Source: a virus
Reading direction: 5' to 3' (one strand)
Length of the DNA: 64,000 bases
Virus record (IMG/VR): IMGVR_UViG_3300012931_000019
Span: 18,154 to 82,153 of that record
This document shows, piece by piece, positions 7,403 through 15,063 of the stretch (within the stretch, counting starts at the first letter, position 1; the number at the start of each line of letters is the position of its first letter). Both the position numbers and the translations under genes were made by a program. Below the pieces are notes generated by a model that was not told the DNA's origin, ran no database searches, and saw only the letters and a program-made list of their open reading frames with translations.

Positions 7403-9047
7403 CATTGTCAATATGTATTTGCAATACTTTTCATCAAAAATACACGTTTTATTTATAATTTTATTTGATATAATGATAAAAATTAATTATCTGATAGAGT
7501 AAATAATATATATAGTATATTTTTGATTATTATTTGATTTCAGTATACTATATGTTGTATGATTATTTTGATTGATATTCATGTATTTATTTTAGTACAA
7601 AATACATGATTGTACTGGATTGTATTTTGTAAACTATTAATGGGATAATAGTAGACAATTGCAGTTTTGTACCAATATTTTAGAGTATTAATAATCTGCA
7701 TAGGCTGAATACATTGCAATATAAGGGATTCAATGCCATTTTAATTCTAACGGGCTTTTATGACATAGGTGGATAGGTAATACCTTTGTAAATAAAATCG
7801 CTTAAATCGAATGTTTTAGGCATTGTGATTCGTATTTTATTTATGATTTTATCTGGAAATGATTGATTATGCGTGATAATTGCAACATTATTAACTATTG
7901 ATTAGTGTACGAATATTGATATTGCAATGGTTTGATGAATTAAATGTATAGAATATGTATGGTGTGAATAGATATAAATGTATATTGATTATAGAATATA
8001 GTACAATTCTTTAGTGTATGAAAGTATAGTAATATAGTAGGAATAGTATTGATTATATCATAGCATATTGGTATGGATTAATGTATAGTAAAACAGTATG
8101 AATTAATATTCTCTTTTGTATGCACAATTCAATATAATTTATATCATAGTTATTTGATATGATTTAATTCATAGTATAATAGTAGGATATAGGTTGTATC
8201 TCGGAGTTGCTGATCGAGTATTTATATCATAGTAAATTAGTATGATTAATATTAATTTAATTCATAGTATTTTGATATGAATAGTATAATATAACTATAC
8301 TTTATGCCTTATTTGTAATTTATTTCCTACTATTCCTAGTAGTTTAGTATGATATAAGTCTTCACCGCTTGGGTCCATGTTACCCGCGACCTAAAAACAC
8401 GAACAATCATTGAAATATCAACGTTTTCATTCGTAATGGTATGAAGTTCCTAGTAATTACCAATACTTACAATGATTATGCTATTCCTTATGCTATTAGT
8501 ATGCCCAAAAATGATTCAATTATGTATCAATCTCTTATCTTCCACATAACTTATATTATGCGGAACGTTTCAAGCATTGATTTTACTGCATACCCGGCGT
8601 ACTTTACAAATCCATGACAATTTTTTACAGGGAATATCTTCCTATCACTTCCATCCACACACTAGACTTAAAATTTCATTATTACATTAATTTTATAAAA
8701 TCTTTTATAAAAATCACGAACATTATTTTATAAAACTCTCTCAAAATTCATATTTTTCTTTCGTACCCTGTTTCGTAAAAACCCACTCATTCCAACTTCC
8801 CCGTAGGTTTACAATTTTCAAATTTTACATTTACATTATCTACTACTACCATATAAAATGCTATTACTTATTGATATTCCAACGTTCCCAAACCATTATT
8901 AATACTCATTCACGACACCACTTTTTAACTAATAATATTTTTCTTAAAATCTCTTATAATCGTTTAAATTTCAATATATTCTAATAAATCTTCGATATTT
9001 TACCGATAACACATTATTTTCCTACTTCCTATAAGACAGATCAAAGA
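7403..9047. other. AT-rich gene-free region with inverted repeats
   Basis: I see no supported gene in 1.6 kb. An 11-bp perfect inverted repeat TACAAAATACA / TGTATTTTGTA spans 7596-7631. The right half carries the CATAGT repeat array described separately. 8360-8640 is less AT-rich and has a few short stems but nothing I recognise. The location beside a replication-initiator-like gene fits an origin or partition site. Confidence 0.5.
8025..8351. repeat. Array of eight 17-bp partial palindromes
   Basis: A 17-bp unit close to CATAGTAAATTAGTATG occurs at 8025, 8059, 8084, 8145, 8170, 8228, 8263 and 8335. Three pairs (8059/8084, 8145/8170, 8228/8263) recur about every 85 bp; the first of each pair is preceded by TATAT and the second by ATTAATG or TTAATT. 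Ends CATA and TATG are complementary. Such arrays usually bind an initiator (iterons) or a partition protein. Confidence 0.65.
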
Positions 9048-9048
9048 C

Positions 9049-9080
9049 AATAAAAAATAGAGATATTTCTATCTCTATTA
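9049..9080 (-). terminator. Factor-independent terminator, leftward
   Basis: On the minus strand AATAGAGATA pairs with TATCTCTATT and is followed by TTTTTATTG. It lies just after the stop of the GIY-YIG fusion gene and ends the leftward initiator operon. Confidence 0.7.
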
Positions 9081-9088
9081 ATTCTTAT

Positions 9089-10027
9089 TTAAGATTTTAA
9101 ATTTTTAATATCCTCATTTACTTTATTTAAACTCAATTTTATTTCTTCTGAATTATCTTTTAATTGTTGCGCGTGGATTAAATTTTTTTGTTTTTTCAAT
9201 TCAATAATCTTCAAACCATTATTTATATATTTAAAGATAATATGTTCTTCTTCGTTCTTTGGATTGGATGTATTCAATATTTTATAATATCTCTTTTTAG
9301 GAATACCTCTTACAGTCATATTGATTAATTTCAAATCAGATAATCTTTTAATTGCAGTTGTCTGTGCACCTTCTTGTAATCCACATGAAAGTTCTAGATC
9401 ATTAATAGTACAAGAAAACTCTTCATATTGTTTATTTGAATTAGTTTGATACCAATGCCATTTATTTATTAATTCACAATAGATTATTGTTTCATTTAAT
9501 CCCAATGAATGAATTAATGGTTTTTTCAACATAATATACCCACCAGTTTCAAAATCTATATCTAATAAAATATCTCTAATGTATTCTGCATTAAATTCTT
9601 CATGTTTTATATATTTTCCATCATGATCCTGAATGTTATAAATAACTTTTTCTAACATTTCTATATGATTTTTATCGATAATATTTTGATTGAATATACC
9701 TTTTCTGCCTTCCAGCATTTCATACAAAGTATATTCAATATTATATCCACTATTAATACTGTCATATTCTTTTATGTATTTATCTTCATATACTAATAAA
9801 ATTAAATGATTTAAAGAATGTCTAAAATTATTTTTGAGTTCTTCTATTATTTCAAAATCAAAGTTTTCTTCTCCATATTCATTCCAATCATCCTGCAATT
9901 TATATGAATGATGATTACTACTGTTTAAATCGTTTTTATGCTCTTGCCATCTTCTCTCAATATTTAAACTTTCTCCTATGTAAACTTTATTATTGATGTT
10001 ATTCGTAATTTTATAAATTCCTTGCAT
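9089..10027 (-). CDS. GIY-YIG nuclease domain fused to winged-helix domain
   Basis: Residues 1-65 form a GIY-YIG nuclease domain: GIYKI at 3-7, VYIGES at 15-20, then NIERRWQEHK with the conserved arginine, and a YGEENFDFEIIEEL block with the acidic residues. The middle is a linker (70-150). Residues about 165-260 look like a winged helix of the replication-initiator type (SCTINDLELSCGLQEGAQTT followed by KRLSDLKLINMTVRG). A lysine/glutamate-rich coiled coil ends the 312-residue protein. ATG 10027 follows AAGGAGAATATAG. It is encoded just after the initiator-like gene and probably shares its mRNA. A homing-type nuclease that borrowed an initiator domain, or an initiator with a nicking domain, are both possible. 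Confidence 0.7.
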   Translation of the reverse strand: MQGIYKITNNINNKVYIGESLNIERRWQEHKNDLNSSNHHSYKLQDDWNEYGEENFDFEIIEELKNNFRHSLNHLILLVYEDKYIKEYDSINSGYNIEYTLYEMLEGRKGIFNQNIIDKNHIEMLEKVIYNIQDHDGKYIKHEEFNAEYIRDILLDIDFETGGYIMLKKPLIHSLGLNETIIYCELINKWHWYQTNSNKQYEEFSCTINDLELSCGLQEGAQTTAIKRLSDLKLINMTVRGIPKKRYYKILNTSNPKNEEEHIIFKYINNGLKIIELKKQKNLIHAQQLKDNSEEIKLSLNKVNEDIKNLKS

Positions 10028-10062
10028 CTATATTCTCCTTATTTGTTTTTAATTTTACTTCA

Positions 10063-10935
10063 TTAGTCTTCATCCTTATAAAACTCCTTCTCTTGTTTAT
10101 ACTGTAACTCATTCAGTTTTTCTTTCAACTTCTTATTTTCTTCTTCAAGACCTTTAATCTTTTCATTATTATTGATCTTCTGTTTTATACTTCTTTTTTT
10201 ATTACTTACAATCTTATCAGTATGTATAAGCCCTTGTACTTTAACTACATTTTTTAATTGTTCATTAAAACCTTTTTCATCATCATATAAACCTATAAAA
10301 GTAGCACAGTAATGATGCTGTGGTGTTAAATAATCATTATTAAATCTAATCAAATGCAAATCATCTTGAAGGATTCTATTATATCTTTTAATAGTTCTGG
10401 AATCACTAACAAGAGATTTAATTTTGATCTGTGGTAAATATCCAAATTTATTATCTGTATTACATACTCTCATACAGGCCACAAAGTATCTAACAAAATC
10501 ATATTTACTTACATTGGTAGATTGTAAATATTCAAATATTTTATTCATTTCCAAATCATAAATTTTAAAGTAACCATCTTCAGGAGGACTAGGCAATTCT
10601 ATGTAAAACGAAGTATCTTTACTTTTTATAATATTATCAATTATAATATTCTCATTAATACCATTACCTGAAAGATCATATATACTAGTCACATATTCTT
10701 TTTTCATAAGATTAGCAATAATATCTTTAATATCATTAAAAATCTTTTTATTATTATGATAATTTATATTCATAATATCTAAAAGTATCTGTATATTACA
10801 TAAAGATATATTTTTATATTGTTGATAATTTCTATACAATAGAATCAATATTGTTAACTCATCATTGGCAATATCTAAATCATCATAAATGCTATTAGGT
10901 AACTTAATATAATATTCTTTGAAATTTAAATTCAT
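10063..10935 (-). CDS. Replication-initiator-like winged-helix protein
   Basis: The 290-residue protein begins MNLNFKEYYIKLPNSIYDDL and has a first helix-turn-helix-like block (DELTILILLYRNYQQYKNIS, then NIQILLDIMNINYHNNKKIF), a second block around 120-200 with KSLVSDSRTIKRYNRILQDDL, and a C-terminal coiled coil (EEENKKLKEKLNELQ). This two-winged-helix-plus-coil layout resembles plasmid and phage initiators of Firmicutes. ATG 10935 follows GAAAGGAAATAAATT. The AT-rich array at 8025-8351 is a plausible binding site. The identification rests on fold pattern, not on a signature motif. Confidence 0.5.
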   Translation of the reverse strand: MNLNFKEYYIKLPNSIYDDLDIANDELTILILLYRNYQQYKNISLCNIQILLDIMNINYHNNKKIFNDIKDIIANLMKKEYVTSIYDLSGNGINENIIIDNIIKSKDTSFYIELPSPPEDGYFKIYDLEMNKIFEYLQSTNVSKYDFVRYFVACMRVCNTDNKFGYLPQIKIKSLVSDSRTIKRYNRILQDDLHLIRFNNDYLTPQHHYCATFIGLYDDEKGFNEQLKNVVKVQGLIHTDKIVSNKKRSIKQKINNNEKIKGLEEENKKLKEKLNELQYKQEKEFYKDED

Positions 10936-11052
10936 AATTTATTTCCTTTCATTTTATGTAAGAGAATCCCACTCATAATGCGGTAGCATTATATAGTACT
11001 CTTTATATACTTATTTATATCTTTATTTATATTTTTATTCTTTATTCTTATT

Positions 11053-11241
11053 TTACTCTTTATTCTCTGTGATGTTTACCCCAAAACAGGGGGTATATTC
11101 TTGGACTGCATACCCCATTTTGCGTACAAATTCTAAGACTGCCCCTACCATTTTGAGTACAAATTCTAAATCACCTTGCTTTTTGTACGCATTTTGGTGT
11201 AGGCAGTAAATCGTATTTAAAATCTCTGTGATTATTGCCAT
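11053..11241 (-). CDS. Short repetitive reading frame, doubtful gene
   Basis: The 62-residue frame contains an internal repeat (FVLKMVGAVLEFVRKMGYAV) that comes from a DNA repeat, AGAATTTGTAC-N-CAAAATGG, present twice at about 11100-11155, with a further GTAC...AAAATG copy near 11185. It overlaps the frameshifted gene at 11171. TACCCCC and GGGGGTA flank it as an inverted repeat. It may be noncoding repeat DNA or a gene remnant. Confidence 0.25.
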   Translation of the reverse strand: MAIITEILNTIYCLHQNAYKKQGDLEFVLKMVGAVLEFVRKMGYAVQEYTPCFGVNITENKE

Positions 11242-11436
11242 ATGTAGCTTTGAGGCGTATTAATTCATTAAGACTCTTTTCAAAATTATAGGTTTTCTCA
11301 AATACATAAGATATTGTGTTGTCATCTTGTATGTATTTATAGTATCGAAAACCTAAATAAGACAATGCTTCAGCTAGATATTTCTTCTTTACGGTATAGA
11401 ATTCATTTTCTGTTTTATTTTAATTGGTTCATCCAT
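11171..11436 (-). pseudogene. Frameshifted DUF5659-like phage gene
   Basis: A frame starting at ATG 11436 (MDEPIKIK, behind GAAGGGAGAAG) shifts by one base near 11415 and continues as NEFYTVKKKYLAEALSYLGFRYYKYIQ and ISYVFEKTYNFEKSLNELIR. This matches the DUF5659-like pattern (lA.aLsyLgf.y followed by YsFe.t) common in clostridial phages. As read, the two parts are in different frames and the C-terminus drifts into repeat DNA. An error in the sequence could also explain it. Confidence 0.5.
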
Positions 11437-11494
11437 TCTATTCTTCTCCCTTCTAAACACTATAAGACTAAGGCATAGTCACCAACTACACCTG

Positions 11495-12780
11495 TTTGAC
11501 ATACTCCCCATGCTTAAAGGCAGGAGATTCCGGTATCTACAAGATTAGCCTACAAGCGCAGGTCTTATGATCTCTACTCCTAGAGTCGATGCCCCGACTC
11601 TTTCTATATTTAGTGCCGCATTATAATCTCTATCATGTATTGTATTGCAACATTCACAAGTCCATTCTCTGTCTGATAATGTGAGTTTTTCATTAATTGT
11701 TCCACATACATGACACGTTTTACTTGAAGGATAAAATCTAGGAATTTCAATTACTTGAGACCCATTTTTAGTGCATTGGTGTTTCAAGATATTGACAAAA
11801 CTGCTATGACTTAAATCAGATATTTTCTTTCCCCATAATCTCTGCATTGCTTTGATATTCAAGTTTTCAATACATATTACCGCATATTCTACTGATAATT
11901 GCGATGCTAGTTTAAAATGAAAATCTCTTCTCTGATCGGCAATTTTCTTATGTGTTTTTGCCAATTCACGCTTCGCTCTCTTATAATTATTTGATCCTTT
12001 CTTTTTCTTCGATAGTTTTCTATTTAACTTTTTTATTTTATTTTGACTATGTTTGAAAAATTCTGGTGATTTTATATCATTGTTATCTGATGCTTTCAAA
12101 AATGTCTTTAGTCCAAAATCATACCCGACAATTTTACCTGTTCTTGGTATAACTTCGTTCATTTCTTTTTTACATACTATAATAATATAAATATCTCCCA
12201 AAACATCTCTTTTGATTGTTATAGTTTTTACAGTTCCTTCAATTTCTCTTGATTTTGAATACTTATATATTTGTTTGCCAATTTGTATCTTATTCCCATC
12301 AAGTAGTCTATATCCGGTTTGAGTTAAAGTATAAGACTTATATTTCTTTACTTTCTTAAATGAAGGAGGTGCTGATTTAATACCATGCTTTTGATTACGA
12401 AAAAATAACTTATATGCCTTGTCAATACGCTCCACTATATTTTGTATAGTCTGTGAATTTAACTCATTCCAATAAACATATTTTCTTAATTTCTTTAATT
12501 TAGTTATATGCTTTTTAAGCTGATAATAATTGAGACTTTTACCATATAATCTATAATACCGTTTATGTAAGGCAATACAATGATTATAAATACGAGCAGA
12601 TATATTAATTTGTTTGTGTATATTTTTATTCTTTTTGTTTTTATATAGTTTGAATTTATAAGAAACCATACTACCTTACACCTCCTTCATATGTCCTTTT
12701 GATTTTTCTATGTCAAGTATTTTGTGCCTTATATTCCCATAGCTGAAGCTAGGGGTTTACGGCACGTTCGGCTAAAGGCA
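11495..12780 (-). mobile_element. IS200/IS605-type element carrying TnpB only
   Basis: The right end has the typical hairpin ACTCCCCATGCTTAAAGGCAG near 11502-11522 and the left end the typical CCCATAGCTGAAGCTAGGGG hairpin at 12736-12755 inside GTGCC/GGCAC (12724-12765). Both ends are of the kind cut by Y1 transposases (TnpA), but no TnpA gene is present, so the copy depends on a transposase elsewhere. Exact ends are estimates. The 3' end of tnpB and the right end should hold the omega RNA scaffold. Confidence 0.8.
11545..12669 (-). CDS. tnpB: TnpB RNA-guided nuclease
   Basis: The 374-residue protein is full length for TnpB (about 350-410). RuvC-like residues are all present: D184 in GYDFGLK, E268 in VICIENL and D348 in HDRDYNAALN. 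Between them lies the zinc finger C319-x2-C322 and C338-x2-C341. The N-terminal helix-rich half (RIYNHCIALHKRYYRLYGK) is the wedge/REC region. ATG 12669 follows GGAGGTGTAAGG. The family cuts DNA at sites chosen by an omega RNA made from the element's right end, next to a short TAM motif, and keeps the element in place after excision. Nothing suggests inactivation. Confidence 0.92.
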   Translation of the reverse strand: MVSYKFKLYKNKKNKNIHKQINISARIYNHCIALHKRYYRLYGKSLNYYQLKKHITKLKKLRKYVYWNELNSQTIQNIVERIDKAYKLFFRNQKHGIKSAPPSFKKVKKYKSYTLTQTGYRLLDGNKIQIGKQIYKYSKSREIEGTVKTITIKRDVLGDIYIIIVCKKEMNEVIPRTGKIVGYDFGLKTFLKASDNNDIKSPEFFKHSQNKIKKLNRKLSKKKKGSNNYKRAKRELAKTHKKIADQRRDFHFKLASQLSVEYAVICIENLNIKAMQRLWGKKISDLSHSSFVNILKHQCTKNGSQVIEIPRFYPSSKTCHVCGTINEKLTLSDREWTCECCNTIHDRDYNAALNIERVGASTLGVEIIRPALVG

Positions 12781-12808
12781 TAATCCTAAATTATACCTGT
12801 CTAATCTT

Positions 12809-12837
12809 AATATACTCTTCTCGAAATCGTTTGTCAA
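12809..12837 (-). promoter_or_regulatory. Leftward promoter, copy of the rightward one at 14344
   Basis: On the minus strand TTGACA (12837-12832), a 17-base spacer and TATATT (12814-12809) match consensus. An A/T-rich block with AAATTAAAAATAATTT lies upstream (12841-12872). About 70 bases including upstream tract, -35, spacer core TTTCGA, -10 and the start region are nearly the same as the rightward promoter at 14344. It feeds tnpB and the initiator operon. Confidence 0.8.
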
Positions 12838-12840
12838 CAT

Positions 12841-13194
12841 TTATTTTAAATTATTTTTAATTTTATTTAATCTTATTCAAAATTTACAACCCCTTTTAAA
12901 ATCTCACAATTAAATAGCACTACTTCTTTCCCAAGTGGATACCCAATACCATTTTCACTAAAAACTCTCTGTGTATTTAAAACAAATTGTCATACAGGGT
13001 TCTAAACACCACTACTATACCCTGTTGTTTTTAGCTTATTATAAAAACGTTATCTGAGACAGATTTAAGCGAGTTTTATCTAATCATTGACCACTTATAC
13101 CAAATCTGTCAGAAAAACGAAATTAGATGTCATTTCGTCGTTATTTCTCTTTAAAACAGGGTATAAGAATTATACTAGTATACCTGCCTTATTA
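12841..13194. other. Gene-free region with several inverted repeats
   Basis: Between the leftward promoter and the recombinase stop I see four inverted repeats: ACAGGGT/ACCCTGT (12994-13025), GACAGATTT/AAATCTGTC (13058-13110), ACGAAAT/ATTTCGT (13117-13138) and GGTATA/TATACC (13160-13184). Their density next to a tyrosine recombinase suggests arm- or core-type recombination sites. No gene is supported here. Confidence 0.4.
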
Positions 13195-14241
13195 TTATTT
13201 TCTATTATCCATTATATATTTCATTCTACGAATAACATCACTGCCACATTCGCTAATTAATTCTATCAATTCTTCTTTTGTCATATCTTTAAAAATATCT
13301 ACTCCAATAGTTTCACCAAGCATATAACTACCCTGTGAACAATAATTCTGGCTACTATCCAAATAAATTCTACTGGTTATATCAATATGGTCATGTTGCA
13401 TATGATCTTTTGTTTTGACCAAATCACCAGTGGCTTTATATACAGCTAACCCTGAAGCCTTTTTAATACTGTGGATAACAACTTTCTTTCCGTTCTTTTC
13501 TTGTAGTCCATATTCTTTTCTAAACTCGTCAAAGGTCTTTTCAATTGTCTTGTCAGAAATATTAAATATTTTCTTAGAACCTTCTTCACAAACAGTAATT
13601 AATTTTTCATAGAATTCATCTGTAATAGATTTTTCTACATATTTGCCTTTTTCTTTATATTTTATTACCCAAGCATTTTTCCCAGAATTATAATCATAAT
13701 TTTTAGTAATCATGTCTTTGGTCAACATAAATGGCATTTCTTTTCTACAGCCAACGACAAACAAGAATTCAAATATCATACTTTGAACATTGCCTTTATA
13801 TTTACATTTAGCGAACTCCAGAAGCAATTCAACTTCATCTGTAGTTAATATTGCATAACTATTATCTTTTGAGTCAAGAGGTTCAAAATCAAGAACATCT
13901 AAGCTTACATTATTATTATGCCTATGCAGAGACTCCCATAATTTTTTAATTGCAAACAATTTCTGATTACAGGTATTCTCTTGATTTCCTTTTGCAAGTT
14001 CATGTTCCTGATATTCTTCTACCTTTGTATATGTGATTTGTAAAATATCATTCCAAGTAATATCCTCTAATCTTTTACCAACTGTGAACCGGAAGAATTC
14101 ATTATAATATCTTCCATATGCATCATAGGTATTATCAGATTTTCTTTTTTTCTTTTCCATAAAGAGATGAATCACATTATATGCATCATTGACACCTATT
14201 ATTTGAACATTATTTAATGCTAAATTCCCGTTTGTATTCAT
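13195..14241 (-). CDS. Tyrosine recombinase (phage integrase family)
   Basis: The 348-residue protein has a SAM-like N-terminal core-binding domain (residues 20-110, YDAYGRYYNEFFRF) and a catalytic domain with R166 (VGCRKEM), K in KYKEKGKY about 195, H257-x2-K260 (HSIKKASG), H283 (MQHDHIDITS) and nucleophile Y293 (SRIYLD). The second catalytic arginine of the usual HxxR is lysine here, which is uncommon but seen in some members. ATG 14241 follows AAAAGGAGAAAAG. It lies between two opposed, near-identical promoters, so it could be an integrase, a resolvase or an invertase of its own segment. Confidence 0.85.
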   Translation of the reverse strand: MNTNGNLALNNVQIIGVNDAYNVIHLFMEKKKRKSDNTYDAYGRYYNEFFRFTVGKRLEDITWNDILQITYTKVEEYQEHELAKGNQENTCNQKLFAIKKLWESLHRHNNNVSLDVLDFEPLDSKDNSYAILTTDEVELLLEFAKCKYKGNVQSMIFEFLFVVGCRKEMPFMLTKDMITKNYDYNSGKNAWVIKYKEKGKYVEKSITDEFYEKLITVCEEGSKKIFNISDKTIEKTFDEFRKEYGLQEKNGKKVVIHSIKKASGLAVYKATGDLVKTKDHMQHDHIDITSRIYLDSSQNYCSQGSYMLGETIGVDIFKDMTKEELIELISECGSDVIRRMKYIMDNRK

Positions 14242-14343
14242 TTTTCTTTTCTCCTTTTTATATTATATATTCGGCATAATTAATTTATATCACATATTAT
14301 ATCCAGAGTCAAGATAAAATTAAAAATAATTTAAAAATATTTG

Positions 14344-14372
14344 TTGACAATCGTTTTCGAATGGAGTATATT
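14344..14372 (+). promoter_or_regulatory. Strong rightward promoter of the polymerase operon
   Basis: TTGACA (14344-14349), 17-base spacer, TATATT (14367-14372), with an A/T block AAATTAAAAATAATTT upstream. Transcription would start near 14379. It is the mirror copy of the leftward promoter at 12837 and is expected to be read by host sigma-A polymerase, giving early expression of the phage polymerase. Confidence 0.85.
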
Positions 14373-14499
14373 GATATTAGAACAGAAATATGAAAGGGGC
14401 GTAATGTTATTGGGGGTGTAATTTAGAAAATATTGAAAAATATTAATAGATAAAAACAAAAATAAAATACATATTATAATGAAAGGAAAAACACAATTA

Positions 14500-14802
14500 A
14501 TGAACAAAGAATTTAATGGGAAATTAGAAATAAAACATGATAGGTATATACTACAGAACGGAGACTATGAATATGACCTATCCGATATATGTAAAAAATC
14601 TTATGTTTACATAGAAATTAATAGTAATGATAATGAAGATATATATTTAGGAGATTATAAAGTTTTTTATGAAACTCCAGATGGATATAAAATCGCTTCA
14701 TGGTCTTTACAAGATGAAGATATAGACAAGTTCTTATTCAATCATATTGGTGAATACATGAGTGTCACTATCAAAGCGGAAAGATTGGAGAGTGACAAGT
14801 AA
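14500..14802 (+). CDS. Hypothetical protein (100 aa)
   Basis: ATG 14500 is preferred because GAAAGGA lies 12 bases upstream; ATG 14479 has no binding site. The beta-rich protein starts MNKEFNGKLEIKHDRYILQN and contains YDLSDICKKSYVYIEINS. It is the first gene after the rightward promoter and is followed without a gap by the cysteine-rich gene. Function unknown. Confidence 0.65.
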   Translation: MNKEFNGKLEIKHDRYILQNGDYEYDLSDICKKSYVYIEINSNDNEDIYLGDYKVFYETPDGYKIASWSLQDEDIDKFLFNHIGEYMSVTIKAERLESDK

Positions 14803-14803
14803 C

Positions 14804-15055
14804 ATGTGTACAATGGCTAGAGATAATTGCAAAATATGTTTATATCATTCTTGTCTAGGATGTAATAAGGGATTTAGTAAATATAGTAAAGACTGTATGT
14901 TTGAAGGGGAATATAGTGAAGATCAATGGGGTACATTTGATGAAGAAGAATTTTATTATAAAGAACAGGGCGTTGATAAAGTAGAAGATGATGATGTTGA
15001 GAATGATGATGATGGATTAAATGAAATACAAAAGAGATTGAGAAATGAATACTAG
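14804..15055 (+). CDS. Small cysteine-rich protein with acidic tail
   Basis: Start ATG 14804 follows GGAG; ATG 14813 is an alternative. The N-terminal half has six cysteines (CTMARDNCKICLYHSCLGC and a later DCMF) fit to bind zinc; the C-terminal half is strongly acidic (DKVEDDDVENDDD). It sits immediately before the RNA polymerase gene, so a role as a polymerase accessory factor is possible but unproven. Confidence 0.6.
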   Translation: MCTMARDNCKICLYHSCLGCNKGFSKYSKDCMFEGEYSEDQWGTFDEEEFYYKEQGVDKVEDDDVENDDDGLNEIQKRLRNEY

Positions 15056-15063
15056 GAGGACAA

